Of a stretch of 64,000 nucleotides of DNA, positions 10,161 to 23,025 are shown in pieces. Each line of letters starts with the position of its first letter. The stretch's first letter is position 1. The stretch is from NCBI GenBank assembly GCA_963693315.1, contig OY856188.1, positions 219,179,789 to 219,243,788 of the forward strand, in the 5' to 3' direction. The position numbers and the translations under genes are program-made. Below the pieces are notes generated by a model. That model was given only the letters and a program-made list of their open reading frames with translations. It was not told the DNA's origin and did no database searches. Source of the DNA: Diogma glabrata. Its lineage: Eukaryota > Arthropoda > Insecta > Diptera > Cylindrotomidae.

Positions 10161-13100
10161 CTGCAGAATGCAAACCCAGACAATTCTACACATAAAGAGC
10201 TTAAATTATTTTAAGTTTAAAAATACGGATTTAATTAAAAATTAAGTGCAAATCTTACAATTCAAGTTTCAGGTTTTCTTCAGTAACAACATCCATGAAA
10301 TTCTTTTAACTTTCAATCGCCTTATGCTAGGCAAAATGTATTGGTTTGTCAATATTTGAATCATGTACTCACGATTGTTAAAGCAAAATGTTTAATGTTG
10401 TTAACAGTTCCATCACAATTTCTTTGGCATTTCCAAATATATTTAAATCATTTATTAGATCGTTCAAATCATAATATTATAAAAGAAATTATACTTTCCC
10501 TAAAAGTAATCCAATTAATTCAATTATTGTTTAATTCGTTCATCTTTTTTTATTCATCAATATTTTTAATGTCATTTCATACCATAATCTATACAACAAA
10601 ATCGTGCTATTACTATTTTTAGATCAAGATGACTTGTAAAATTAGAATAAAACATATCCAGATCTTTTTAAATTTACAAATTTGTTATATTCACAATTCG
10701 TCAAAAACCTGCGTGGTTCCATATTTCGCTTTCTTTTAATTTCCGCAATTATTATCTTATATCATTCATAAATCGAGATAGATCTTATTTTTTTTAAATA
10801 ATTGTGATTTAACTCCTAACAATCCAACAAAAAATTGTGTGAGAATTTTTAAATTTTATTCGAATTTTGAATTTAAAATGAATCCAAACAATTATGTAAT
10901 CTATATTTTGTATTTTGAAAAAATAAAACAAAGAAAATTAAAGTAAAAAAAATGAAAATTAATTATAATTTGAAATCATCAAAACTTCATCATCATTTCG
11001 TTCTCATTACTATTATTATAGTTTCATAAGGAAATGTATAACATAATGTATGGAGATCTTGTTTGTTTTAAATAATCTTTAAGATTTGCTTGTGAATATT
11101 AGAGATAATAAACGAAAAATATATTTCTATATAAAATGAAGAGCTTGGCAGTCACGAAAGGTAGTGCAAAGATTTTACGTCATGAAACAGCGAGATGATA
11201 AAAACAGATAAGTAAAGGTTATATAAAACATTGATTTTGGCTCACTATTCATGTAACCAAAAATAAAATAGACATAGTAATTCATAAATCCATAAACTTG
11301 AACAGTGAAATCAAATCGTGATTCAACATTACAAATATACACAAAAGATTAAGAAATTGAAAAACTATAAACAAATTGATTCTTTAATTCTCATCTTCTT
11401 TGTTCAATATGAATTTTATTGAAATTTTATGATTGCTTTCTATTTAACTTATGAAATGCAAAATAATAAAAGAAAATACAAAACAATTAAAAGATGAATG
11501 GCATAAGATCAATAAGTTTTCGATAATTAAATTATAAAGAAGCCTCTTTTTTGAGGGTTCGTCGCTTTGAATCTTTTGTTGTTTTTCTCGCTAACAAATT
11601 TTTTAGACTTGATATTTGTTTTTACCCTGAATATTAATAGCGCAAAAATATAAATAACTGAAATAATCGATCCATTAGCTACAACATGTAATTGTATTAA
11701 AAAAATTCACACAATAAATGAGGAAATCCTAATCAAAAACTCAAGATCAATTTCGTCAATAGATCCGGAGCATCTGAAAAAAAAAATAATTATTCAGTTT
11801 TAATTTTCAATTATTCCATTAAAAATAAACAATTAATTTTCATAAAGTCTAGAATGTCAAATTTTTTTAATAATTAGAAACGAAACTTGACATTTAAAAA
11901 CAGAAATTATAATAAGTCTTCAAAAAATATATATTAATAATAACAAAACAAAATTATAATTGATTGAGATTTTTGAAAAGATTTTTTTTTGTATTGTATA
12001 TACTAATGATGAGTTTTCCAAGGATTTTTAAAAAATTGTAATTAATGTTGTATTAAACTTTTTTTTTTTTAATTTTTATTGACCAATACTCAAAATTTGA
12101 TGTGTAACAAATGAGATAAAAGTTCAAATGCATTTGAACGAATGCTAGGCTGATTTCACTCATCAAATATTTGATTTGAATACATTTTGAAATTGCAACT
12201 GGATTCCAAAAGAAGCAAATCAATATTTAGTTTAGTTTGTTTTGGTTATGTTAAACAAAAAAATTTATTTTTTAATTTTATTTGTCAAAGCTATTTGGAT
12301 TATTATTTTAATTACAAGAATGTCAACAAAATGATTTTACATAATCATATTTAAAAATTTTAAAAACAATACAAATATTAAAAACAATCGAAGGAAATGC
12401 ATTAAATAAATAAAATTACATAAATAATTTAAAAGTCATATGAGATTCATTTAAATAAAATAATGTAGACTTTAGGTCAAGGTAAACATAATGTAAAAGA
12501 GATTAAAATTAAAAGTGAAATATTTACCATCATCTTCGTTTTGCTAATAAAATCTGTATTTATTCGTAAACTTATATTTTAACCTTGATTAAGAAGAAAG
12601 AAACAAACTTTTATTAAATACCACTTGATTTATCTACTTTCAAATTGCAGATCCAATTCGGTTAATGCTCGTATGAAGACCATGTCATATTTTGTTGTTA
12701 TGTTTTTATTTCATTTTCAACCGTTTTCTTAAGCCACACGAGTTTTTTACATTTTGTGCAATATTTCAATGATCAATATTGATACGTATGATTTATTTTA
12801 ATAAACCAATCTCTAGTATCTTGTTTATATCAAGAACAAGAAAAATTGAATTGAAAATAAAAACGATAATCGTTTTCATGATCTTAGTCTTGTAATAATC
12901 TTGTTTTAGTTTTTGTTACTGAAAATCATGAAAATAAGATTTATATAACAAAAAACTAAGCAAAGGTCGTATTACTTTCTCCACTCTTCTTTTATTATTT
13001 TAAACAAGAAGATAAAAATAATTGCATGCATAAAATATCACATACAACTATTAGATGTAAAAAAATATATTTTTTTGTTTTTAGTGAAAAATACAACTAC

Positions 13101-14925
13101 TATATTTCACCATGATACTAAAAAACTACTTCATAAATTATGTGAAATAATTGACCTTTTTAATATTATAAAAAATAACCAAAACCACAAGGATGTGTAC
13201 TTTGAATTTTTTGAAGAAAAATATTTAAAAAAATATAAAAGTTCATCGATTTAGCAATAACATTTGAACTAATATGTTCATCAAACTTAAATTTTTGTGC
13301 TAGATTTATTGACCTAACCATTTTGATTTACAAAAACAACATAGTTACAACGTTAGTTGTTAAACTAAAAGCCTTGCGTCAGGCGTTTCTGATGGATTAC
13401 ATCCATATCATAAAATTCATCCGAAACATGTTTATCTTTACTAAAATCAGTAAATCATAAAATTTTTTATAACAAATAAGATTTTAAAGATATTAGATTA
13501 ATGCTTGAGACCGACAAAAACCGCTTTAATTATTTTTCTAATAATAAACGTTTACATGGATCAATTCAAGCTAAATATTTACAACGAATTTTTGTGTAAG
13601 GTAACAAGAAAATACTTTAAGATTAAGAAATTGACATTTAAAATTAAGTACAAAATAGAATGGTTCATCTATAGTGTATTTGCCTAAAATAATAAAAAAA
13701 TTAAAGTTGAAAACCATTATTATATCATAACATGTAAACCATACTAATGATGTGGTCAAATATAAGTCAAAGTTGCAAGTAATCTGAGACTTACGGTAAA
13801 AAATAGTGATTATAATATTTAAACAATAAAGATTGATGTTCATTGATTATTTTTAATAAAGAGAGTTGGTTGTGATGAGCATATTTGTTTTATAAAAAGA
13901 GAGTTTATTATTTTTATTTTGTTGCACAAACGTGAGACATATATCAACCTAACTTTCCTGATTGCAAAGCGGAGACATTTGTAGTTTTGTGACAAACTAT
14001 AATATGTTTAGTGTTTTCTGCTGGCAAACTTTGCTAATCAGTCGAGTAATAAGATGTGATCAAACATATAAAAACGGTTTCGTTTTGAAAAATTTGCATC
14101 AATAGTTTAAAGTCCAACAAAACTGCTCAACAAAATCTCTAATTCATTTCAAATTTAGCTCGATTCTATTTGTACGATAATTTCTATAGGAAAGTTTTAT
14201 TAAGTCTGATGTTAACAAAAATTAATTTATTTGTTTTTGGTTCAATTGATATCGTACATAACACAGAGATTTAAAAAAGTCCAACAAATGAGTGTGAGCT
14301 TAAATTCTACACAAAACAAAGAAAAGATTTATCTCTGATAGACTGAAATGTGGATTGAGAGAACCCAAAAAGGATTCTAATTAAAAAATTCCTTTGATTG
14401 TTTCTATTGAATTTTTTTTAAGAATTTTTCCATAGAGTTGAATTTCCAAAGACAGCCAAAAATTTAAAATTTATTTTCTGTTTATTGATGAAAGTTTGTT
14501 TTTAAATGTAATTTAAATTAATTGTGCACTTGAATGAGGCTGCTAACTAACACAAATTGAACTTAGTAGCTTGCAATATCCAGTTTTAATAAATAAATTG
14601 CTTTGTCTATTAGGTGTGCTGGTAAAAACTTGATCTTTATATTGTTACTTGATCTTTATAATGAACTTGCTGTGCAATTTTTGTGAGCAATTAGACTCAA
14701 ACAAGTAAACAATTAATTTGAATTTCTCAATTCAAAGATATGTTTAGATTTTTCTCAGAGAAAACTTTATTTCTCGTGTTTCAGACTGGATTCAAACTTT
14801 CCTCATCAGAGCCGTGAGAAGGATTCGAATTTGGTTTAATAAAATTGGCCTCTAAGGTAGTACAAACTGTATGATTGCACAATTTGAGAGCGTATTGGTT
14901 CTGAAATTAATTAAATAAACTGAAT
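10161..14925. other. Long AT-rich non-coding stretch
   Basis: Nearly 5 kb of very AT-rich sequence with no recognisable gene, RNA or element. The open frames at 10341-10622, 13505-13687 and 13571-13843 are low-complexity or overlap on opposite strands. A perfect 18-bp palindrome, GTTCAAATGCATTTGAAC, is at 12122-12139. This could be intergenic or intronic DNA. Confidence 0.4.
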
Positions 14926-14929
14926 GAAA

Positions 14930-15144
14930 CACATGCAGGGATAAGTTTTTGTTTATTTGCATTTTTTTTTATATTTGATCTACGGTTGTTACAACCTCAA
15001 GTACTTCAGTCCTAGCTAGTGACAAAGGAGCTAAGGTGAGATATCATTTTCCACTAGGAAAAACAGTGCGACACTATAAAACATGATGATATCTTGGTGG
15101 CGCTGGAGGATTAGCTCTATTCAGTCAACGGTAGCACTCTAGGT
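14930..15144 (+). mobile_element. Partial copy of the ~690-bp retroposon
   Basis: GCAGGGATAAGTTTTT, then TTGATCTACGG, TGAGATATCA, GATATCTTGG and ATTCAGTCAACGGTAGCACT follow the order of the 5' part of the copy at 59801-60488. The downstream half is missing and is replaced by a hAT-like end. Confidence 0.65.
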
Positions 15145-15940
15145 CAGAGTTTCTTAACGGGTGGTCCGCGGACCATTAGTGATCCGCAGAAAAGTTAAGT
15201 AGTCCGCAAATCTCTTTATTTTTGTAACCAGTTATAATTTTATTTTATTTACCTTGAGTGCTTTAATAGAATAAACTAAACAGCTGTTAATTTTATTCTG
15301 TTGCGCAATTGCTACGGAAACCAATATTTGTATTTTATTTTTTCAATGTTTAATGATATGTTTTATTTTTTAAGCAAAAGTTTAAAAAGTTGCAAATTTG
15401 CGAGAAAAAAAAATACATTAAACACGAACCAGCACAATGTTTTATCCTTCCGACGGAGTAGCATGTGTTAGTTTACTAAAATTATTTAAAAATTCATTGG
15501 TAAAACATGTAAAACGAATAAAAAAAACAAAGAGGTTTATTTAATTTTTTTGTACCATTAGATCAAAACTATTTAATGAAATTGATTCAATTTCGATATC
15601 TTTTCAATTGTTTAGTATTTTGAAAACGATTGTTTGGTATTTTGAAAATCATATGACCTACAATGAAAGATATCAAATTTTATACTAATGAGAATTGAGA
15701 CACCAAAACACAATTATAAGAAAACTAATTTTTTTCTCAATGGAAATTCAATTCAAATTAATCGTACTAGCTTTTGCCCTTTTTCACTATTCGAGAGAAG
15801 AACATGCGCATTAGTTTGAATTTATTGCTTTTTTTATAATCAGAGTAAGAGTTGTCGATATTTTATAAAATACAATCAAATTATTTATAAAATACAATCA
15901 GAACAAATTATTTTAGATTTCAATAAAATCAAATAAACTG
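15145..15940 (+). mobile_element. hAT-type transposon end and adjoining remnant
   Basis: The sequence from 15145, CAGAGTTTCTTAACGGGTGG followed by TCCGCGGACCA, has the classic form of a hAT terminal repeat. No opposite end or 8-bp target duplication was found, so the element is truncated or its other end has decayed. The rest of the interval is AT-rich and its limit is arbitrary, set by the next element. Confidence 0.55.
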
Positions 15941-16444
15941 TTTTTTATTCGCCTACATATTAAAGTGTTACTTTATAACTGTGATTTGCGGCCTTAAAGT
16001 ATCACTTTTCAGCTATTTATTTTGTTGTCATAGCTACGTCCAAAAAAGCAAAAGGCATTTGTATTTGTTTCTATTCTATGAAAAATAAAATTTTTTATCA
16101 AAGCAATCCTTAAATTCAAAATTTCATTATCCAATTAAAATAGTTGTTATCATTTGTTGTCATAGCTACATAATAATTTGGAAAAAATAATAAATATTTT
16201 GTCAAAGGTTACTTGTTCCACATATTTTTATTTTCAAATTTATGAAAATTTATAATTTTAATTTAGAATAAACAACTTTTCTTAAAACATTTTGCTTGCG
16301 GCGAATAAAAAATAGTATATGATGCACGGACGTAAGCTATTTTGGACTTAATGTGGGTGCAAATCTCGGCTAGCGCCTCGATTTACAAACTCCACATTCG
16401 TCCAAAATCTTTATCTTTACGTCCTAGCATCATAATGTACTATT
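15941..16444 (+). mobile_element. ~500-bp palindrome-ended element, copy A
   Basis: It opens with TTTTATTCGCCTACATATTA, contains CATAGCTACGTCC and CTTGCGGCGAATAAAA, and ends CATCATAATGTACTATT. The last ~150 bases form an imperfect palindrome. GATGCACGGACGTAAG pairs with the inverted CTTTACGTCCTAGCATC, TTTTGGAC pairs with GTCCAAAA, and the centre is GGCTAGCGCC. Copies B (27975-28470, minus) and C (56661-57155) match over the full length. It has no coding capacity, so it is a non-autonomous MITE-like element. Confidence 0.8.
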
Positions 16445-17175
16445 ATTGTGTTCCACAGCATTCTAGCAACAGAATAATATTAGCAGCTTTTTATTTTATC
16501 TTATGAAGAATAATATCCCACCCAATTATGGTTCTAAAAAAAGAAAATTAAACGTACATTATTAGTTGCCGAAAGGATAAAACAGTTTATTTGATTGTAT
16601 TGAACTTCGAAATGAATAGTTCTTTATAAGCAATTTGATTGCCTTTTATAAAAACATAAACAAAAACATTTTCGTTCTGATTAAATAAAAAACATTAAGT
16701 TCAAACTAATTTGCATGTCTCTCTCTCTCTCGAATATTGAAAAAAGCAGAAACTACTATGATTAAATTGCATTAAATTTCCATTGTGAAAAAATTATTTT
16801 TTTTTTATGATTGTTTTTTGTTTTCGCAGTTCTCATTAGTATCAGTAGTTAGAACTTTGATTTCTTTCATTGTAGATTGTTTCATTTTCAAAATACAAAA
16901 ATATTAAATAGGTATCGAAGTTGAATAAAATTTATGAAATTGATTGGTAAACTTCTGCTCGAAAAATAAAACATAGCATTAAACACAATAAATAAATATT
17001 ATTTCGAAAGTTACTATTATTTCGAATTAGGAGCAAAAATGATATTTTTTGGGGGAATTTGGAGAACAATTAAACTCAAGTAAGTTAGGAAGTGATTGGA
17101 ATTATTTAAATGCAAAGGTATGGTTAGAAGTTTCTCTTTATTTTTACTCTTGTATTTGGAAATGTTATATCAAAG
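16445..17175. other. AT-rich stretch without recognised gene
   Basis: No feature recognised apart from a short CT run near 16720. Confidence 0.4.
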
Positions 17176-17179
17176 CGAT

Positions 17180-19620
17180 GCGGTAGATCGCTGTTCGTGA
17201 AAATGAAAAAAAATAGCGATTACTACTTTGCTTAATTACTCTGAATCAAAGCGTGCAATAGATCGCTGTTCGTGAAAATGAACAAAAAAAATAGCGATTA
17301 CTACTTTGCTTAATTACTCTGAACCGCTAGTATACATAACCTTAAAAAATAATTTGATCTAATGTTGTTTAACATATATGAACTTATGACGAATTTCGTA
17401 ACATAAACTCACCTTTAAATTTTAATTTGAAATAGATTTTGTATAATAAACCGTATACAAAATTAATTTAAACATAAAATTTCGAAAACAATTATTGAAA
17501 AATGAAATTTCAATAAGAAAATTTATTAAGATTTCCTTTAACTGATTTTTTTTCTTGAAGCCATCTATTGTAAATTTAAAATGTAAATAGCTAACACTTT
17601 TTTTAAAAATAAAAACATTATAATTTGATCTTTTACTGCATATTATGACAAAAGAATACAAATACATATGTGTTTTGATGAATTTTTGGACATTTAAAGG
17701 CTGATTCTGATACTAGCTAATAAAGATTTGTCTACAAAAATATTATCAAATATAAATTTACCTCTGATTCTGCGTAAAACGGTCTTTTCTAAGACAAATT
17801 TTTTTAAAAGAAATGTGTTAAGGTTTAGACTTGTAGGTTGTTATTAAAACATTATTGCAATTTGATCTTTTACTCTGAATGACTGAATATTTCCATAAAT
17901 TTTTCGGAATCCAGTTTAAAATTAATTTGTTTAAAAAGCTATAGAGTAATATGCCGATTATTAGACCCCAACATAAAATATTATTTAGTGCATTTATCCC
18001 AAATAATTTTTCGCGGGTTTGCAATATCTTTTTCTAGAATTGAATTTAACAAATTTAATTCTGATTGTGGGGCTTAGTTATAAGATCTACGATTTCATAA
18101 AAGATCTTTTTAAATTACCATTCATATCTATCTATAGGTCATTAATGCAAATTTTGGTTACAAAAATGTTAAAATCTTCTTGTAAACTCAGCATCATAAA
18201 CATAACCAAAAACAAAAAAAAAATACACATCAAAAGTAAATTTCTGTTTTTCTCACATGAATTGAGATTTTGTTTTGTTCACAAAAACTGTGTTATGGGC
18301 ATAATAAACCAACTTTCTGATAGTATTGATATTCTAATATATTGGGAAAGGATTGAAGGAGTTTTAAAAGGTTTGACATTTGATAAATAAGTAAATTTTT
18401 AATGAAATAAAACGCAGAGAATTGTTCGGTAGATCGCTGTTCGTGAAAAAAAAAATAACGATTACCACTTTGCTTATTGACGCTGAACCTAGTAGACATA
18501 ACCTCAAAAAATGTTTTGATCTAATGTTGGCCATATAATATAAGCTAATGGCGACTCGTTTAACATAAACCCACCTTTAAATATTATTATGAAATTAATT
18601 TAATACACATGACTGAAAACAAAATTTGTTAAAATATAACATTTTGAAAAAAAATTTGAGTTTTTAGAAACTAATGTTAAAATAATTTTTAAGATAAATA
18701 AGTTTCATATTGTCTTTGGATCCATCTATTGAACGCTTTTCATAATCAACAACAATATCAACAAATGTCAATTTTATGTTTTAATGTTAAGAAAAAAATT
18801 AGAAAGGAAATTGTCATAAAAACATTATTATCATTTAATTTTACTCTGATTTTGCATAAAAAAGCTAAAACAAATTAGCTAAGACCAATTTTAAAACGGA
18901 ATGTATTTGGTTTGTAGTGTGGCATAAAATCATTATTATAATTTGTTCTGTTAATGCGTGTGACAGAATAGAAATACATATGTGTTTTCATGTATTTTTG
19001 GACATTTATAGGGTGATTCTGATACTAGCTAATAAATTATTTAATTTTACTCCGACTTTGCTAAGACAAATTTTTTAAAAAGGAATGCATTTGGTTTATA
19101 GGTTGACATAAAAAACATTATGTGTTTTTATATATTTTTGGACATTTATAGGGCGATTCTGATACTAACAAATATATATCTGCTTATAAAAATATCATCA
19201 AATGTAAATTTCTCTGATTCTGCGTAAAAAGGTCTTAGGTTAAATTTTTTTTTTTAAATGGTATGTGTTTAGGTTTAGTTGTGTAGGTTGTCATAAAAAC
19301 ATTATTATAATTATTTATGAATGAAGAATATTTGGGAAAATTTTCGGGATCCAATTTAAATTCAGTTCGTGTAAAAAACTATATGGTAATCCGTCATGTG
19401 CAAACCATTATAGTCCCTTCAACAACAGAGCGGGGTATATTATCTAGCGAATTTGTTCCAAATAATTTTTTTTCCAGGGTTTCAACAACTTTTTCTAAAA
19501 ATTTACTTAGATTTTGCGTAAAAGGTTTTAACTAAGACAATTTTTTTTTAAAAAAATGTGTTAAGGTTTAGGGGTGTAGGTTGTCATAAAAACATTATTA
19601 AAATTTGTTTTACTGCGAAT
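17180..19620. repeat. Diverged direct duplication (~1.25-kb units)
   Basis: TAGATCGCTGTTCGTGAAAA with TAGCGATTACTACTTTGCTT-like sequence occurs twice in tandem near 17187 and 17252, and again near 18431. In each block it is followed by CATAACCT(T/C)AAAAAAT and TTTGATCTAATGTTG. A second module (TTTTTGGACATTTA, then GATTCTGATACTA) occurs near 17686, 19003 and 19135. It is followed near 17760 and 19205 by CTCTGATTCTGCGTAAAA and near 17830 and 19280 by GTAGGTTGT. Together these show an old direct duplication with internal rearrangement. No coding frame is preserved between the copies, so I regard it as non-coding. Confidence 0.65.
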
Positions 19621-19968
19621 GAATGAATAGGATAGCAAATTGCATAGTTTCAATCGATTTTCAGATACAAATAAAAAAAAATTTCACAGTAATAAGTGGT
19701 TAAACGTTTGTGTAATCTTATTTTGAATATGTATTTACATACTCTGAAAATTATTTTTAATTCAAAAATAGTTTTATTAAAATTAGTTTCCAGTTTAATA
19801 AAACAAAAGTGTTTACTGAAAAATCACATTGAAATTAATCTTAATATTAAAGAAATATGAAATTATTATTAAAGCAATGATACTCAAACTAAATCTGTTA
19901 CTTACATTTTTTTATTGTTCTAAGTCGTGTTTAATATCGAAAGTTAATCTGAAGGCGATAAGGCATAC

Positions 19969-20121
19969 ATGAGGAGACTTATATTTTGGTTTTACATCAT
20001 ATGCTTAATCAATTCGGGTATACTACTCAAAAAGTTTTGTGGCAATATGCGAGGTTCATCCAACCAACCCACACCACTAGATAAATCTTTGACCGAAATT
20101 ACATATCTTGCGGATTATTGG
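19969..20121 (+). CDS. Candidate first coding exon of a secreted or membrane protein
   Basis: ATG at 19969 opens a strongly hydrophobic start, M-R-R-L-I-F-W-F-Y-I-I-C-L-I-N-S, which resembles a signal peptide or signal anchor. About 35 polar residues follow, including G-S-S-N-Q-P-T-P-L-D-K-S-L-T-E-I-T-Y-L-A. The codon before 20122 is TGG, followed by GTATGT, a good splice donor, after exactly 51 codons. Base composition is less AT-rich than the flanks. Past the donor the frame runs into low-complexity codons and a stop. If spliced to the acceptor at 22848, the protein would end after three more codons. I do not recognise a family. A chance frame remains possible. Confidence 0.35.
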
Positions 20122-20316
20122 GTATGTTGTTTTTATAAATGCAGAAAAATTGGAAATAATTCAATCAACCGTTGAAGTTGGTATAGAAATAAATCGATCA
20201 CAAAAATTCAAATTGCTTATATCAAAATGAAATAATTACCCATTATTAATTTTATTATTTATTTCATTATAATCCAAGCTCATAAAATTTATTATTTACT
20301 ACAAAAAATCGTGATA

Positions 20317-20592
20317 TGAGCAACAAAAAACATCAAAAATGTAAATTATAGTTCGTGAAAAACGTGCAGTTTAAAGTTTAATAGTCAAAACAATCTGTTC
20401 ACTACAAAAAGAAGTGATATCCTGTGTCAAGCAGAAAAGAGTGTAAAACAAAACATTTCCGAATAATTAGGTGTTTTATATGATTTGAAATACTTACTTT
20501 GTCACTCGGATTAGAGATTAGAATAAAACAACTCCAACTAACTAGGTATTAAAACAAAAGCTTCTAGTAAAAGTAAAAATACAAAATAATAT

Positions 20593-20623
<31 letters not shown>

Positions 20624-21198
20624 TATTCGAATGAAAATGTGGAATGCGATATTCATACGATTGACTGAATCGAGAGAAGTACGGAACCATCACGAAACCT
20701 CAGGACTAATAGATTATAACTTTAATGAACATGATTTTCAAATAACATGTTCTTAATCTACAAACTAGAGTCTGCAGTATAAAATACTAACTAATAAATT
20801 AGCTTGCATTTCTTTTATAGAATTTTCATTTTGTATATGTCTCATTAAATAAAAGTCTTACCTCTCACTGAAGTTTCGTGATGGTTCTGCATTTCTCTCG
20901 ATTCAGTCAATCGTATAAATATCGCATTCCACAAATAAATATTATTTTGTATTTTTTCTTTTAATACCTAGTTAGTTGCAGTTGTTTTATTCTAATATCT
21001 AATCCGAGTGTCAAAATAAGTATTTCGAATTATGTAGAACACCTAATTATTCGGAAATGTTTTGTTTTACACTCTTTTCTGCTTGACACAGGATATCACT
21101 TCTTTTTGTAGTGAACAGATAGTTTTGACTATTAAACTTTAAACTGCACGTTTTTCACGAGCTAAAATTAACATTTTTAATGTTTTTTGTAGCTTTTA
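20317..21198. mobile_element. Foldback element with ~350-bp inverted arms
   Basis: The left arm (about 20317-20705) and right arm (about 20868-21198) are reverse complements with modest divergence. Paired landmarks include AAAACGTGCAGTTTAAAGTT with its inverse, CTGTGTCAAGCAGAAAAGAG with its inverse, and GATTGACTGAATCGAGAGAA with its inverse. The centre is an unpaired ~160 bases. The left arm holds an extra (ATTT)n tract that the right arm lacks. There are no coding frames of note. The superfamily and target duplication are undetermined. Confidence 0.75.
20589..20624. repeat. (ATTT)n microsatellite
   Basis: About nine head-to-tail copies of ATTT lie within the left arm of the foldback. The right arm has only a single short match at the corresponding place, so the tract expanded after the arms formed. 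Confidence 0.9.
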
Positions 21199-22848
21199 TT
21201 TCTTATTCACTCTGACGGCGTAAATTAGTGATATAAGAAGCGTTTAAAGCTCTGTGTATTATTTTTCAAAATTCGTTCTTTTTTTCTTTATTCCGTTCGT
21301 CCCTGTTGCCTTATTATGTTTCATAATGTATTGAAGTGTGGGTAAGATATAACCTGCACTTGCATTCATCTAGCATGAAATCGCAAGGTTCCAGTTATCC
21401 TGAACGATGTTGTATCGAAAATGTCGAGTTGGAAAATCTATCCATACAAAACGAAAACATCCACTTAATATATTTTTATTCATAGACCCGTTTTGTGATT
21501 AAACTAAAACTTTAATACGTTTATTTTGGTTTCACCTTTTAGTTTATATATCACTCACCACAATTTTATTGGATTGAATTGGAAGCTTTTGTCGATATTT
21601 TAGTACAAAAAACTTGAAAATTTTGTGGAAAATAATCACTGGATATCTATTTTTAAAAAATTGTCAAGATAAGACAATAACCACATAAAACCAAAAGCAT
21701 GCTGTCCGGTTATATTTTATTGGCAAGATTTAAGATTTAAATCAACGTTGCCCCATTTGTGCGGTTAATCTTATATCAAATCACAGAAATTTCTAGGAAG
21801 TCTAACTCCCATCGGTTAACAAATAATTTTCCAATCGAAGAAGAATTGTGTGTGTTAATATTTAAGATAATTTTTAGGAAAATGGTTAACAAACGATAAT
21901 GAGTTCAAAAATATTTGCTGAGATTACGATACTCCCAAATCTAAGCTAAAGCGTAATAAAAACACAGTAAAAAGAAATCCCTAGTTACCACTGGACGATT
22001 ACAAGAATTTAAATAAAATGATGCAAATTATTCAATCAAAACACATAGATCAGCAAATCTCTTGGATCAGAAGATCTCTATCTAATAACGCTCTTCCCAT
22101 GAAATAGGTCAAGTTGTACCATTAATTATACTAGCAAGCCTAAATCACACAAACAAATTTTACAACTGTAATCGATTGCTATACTGATGGCGTATCTCAC
22201 TTGTGTCACACTATATACATCTATCTATCTAATTCTATTAGTTAATAGGGCTGAGTATACAAAAGGTAAACGTTTTTACGTAAAATGTGATAGGTTAAAT
22301 ACTTGTTGAAAAATTGGATATTTGTTTAATAACTTTATTGCATGACTACACTGATCGTGCAACTACATGTAGCTTAGTAAAAAATACACATTAAAAGTAC
22401 TGTCGAAAAGGTTTATAGGTAATCGATTGCAATTACCAATCATTTAAAATTAAACTTAGAGTAATTCATAAATGTTTTAAATTCATCGTTCTCTTCAACT
22501 TTTAACAACTGTTTTAATATTTGATCTAAATACGTCATTTTAAGATGTACTCATGCAACAAATAATACTTTTCTCATGCAATTTTAATTATTTTTTTTAA
22601 TGAACGTAGCATCTTGAACTATTATTAAAAACCTTAATATATGAAAATGTTACAGTTCTAAAATAATAATTTACGTTTTTTATTACGTAATAAAATGAAA
22701 TAGTTTATCAATGTGGAACATTTTGTTGATCGATTTTTAATTGATTTTGTTAAAAACAACTTTCAAATGTTTTAATTTGAGTAAACATATATGCAAGAGG
22801 ATAGCATGTTAAACTTATGCACTAATAATTTTTTTATTTTATTTCCAG
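21199..22848. other. AT-rich stretch without recognised gene
   Basis: No element or gene recognised with confidence. A short match near 21440-21560 (ATACAAAACGAAAA, TTTAGTTTATAT, CACTCACCA) loosely resembles the tandem repeat at 7915-8235 and may be a worn relative. Confidence 0.35.
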
Positions 22849-22891
22849 AACCACCTTTAATTACTAACTACTAAATCAAAAAAGAAATAAG

Positions 22892-23025
22892 ATGAAGAGT
22901 ACAACAAGACATAAGTTACTATATTTTATAGGTAAGTTTTCAGAAACATTTGGTACTAAGTAATAAATCGTAACTTTTCAGCTTTTTCCGTTTATACCAA
23001 CTGCAATTTCAACAACAACTCATAA
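22892..23025 (+). CDS. Candidate two-exon micro-ORF (27 residues) with a 50-nt intron
   Basis: An acceptor-like TTTATTTTATTTCCAG ends at 22848. ATG at 22892 gives M-K-S-T-T-R-H-K-L-L-Y-F-I, then GTAAGT at 22932. TACTAAG near 22956 could be a branch point, and TAACTTTTCAG ends at 22981. Joining the two exons restores an alanine codon and reads A-F-S-V-Y-T-N-C-N-F-N-N-N-S before TAA at 23023-23025. AATAAA follows near 23118. The hydrophobic start could be a signal peptide. The splice signals are good, but the ORF is so short that it may be a leader, a non-coding transcript or chance. No family recognised. Confidence 0.3.

Noticed and set aside
21440..21560. Relative of the 7915-8235 tandem repeat
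   Set aside because: Only short AT-rich words agree; not enough to claim homology by eye.
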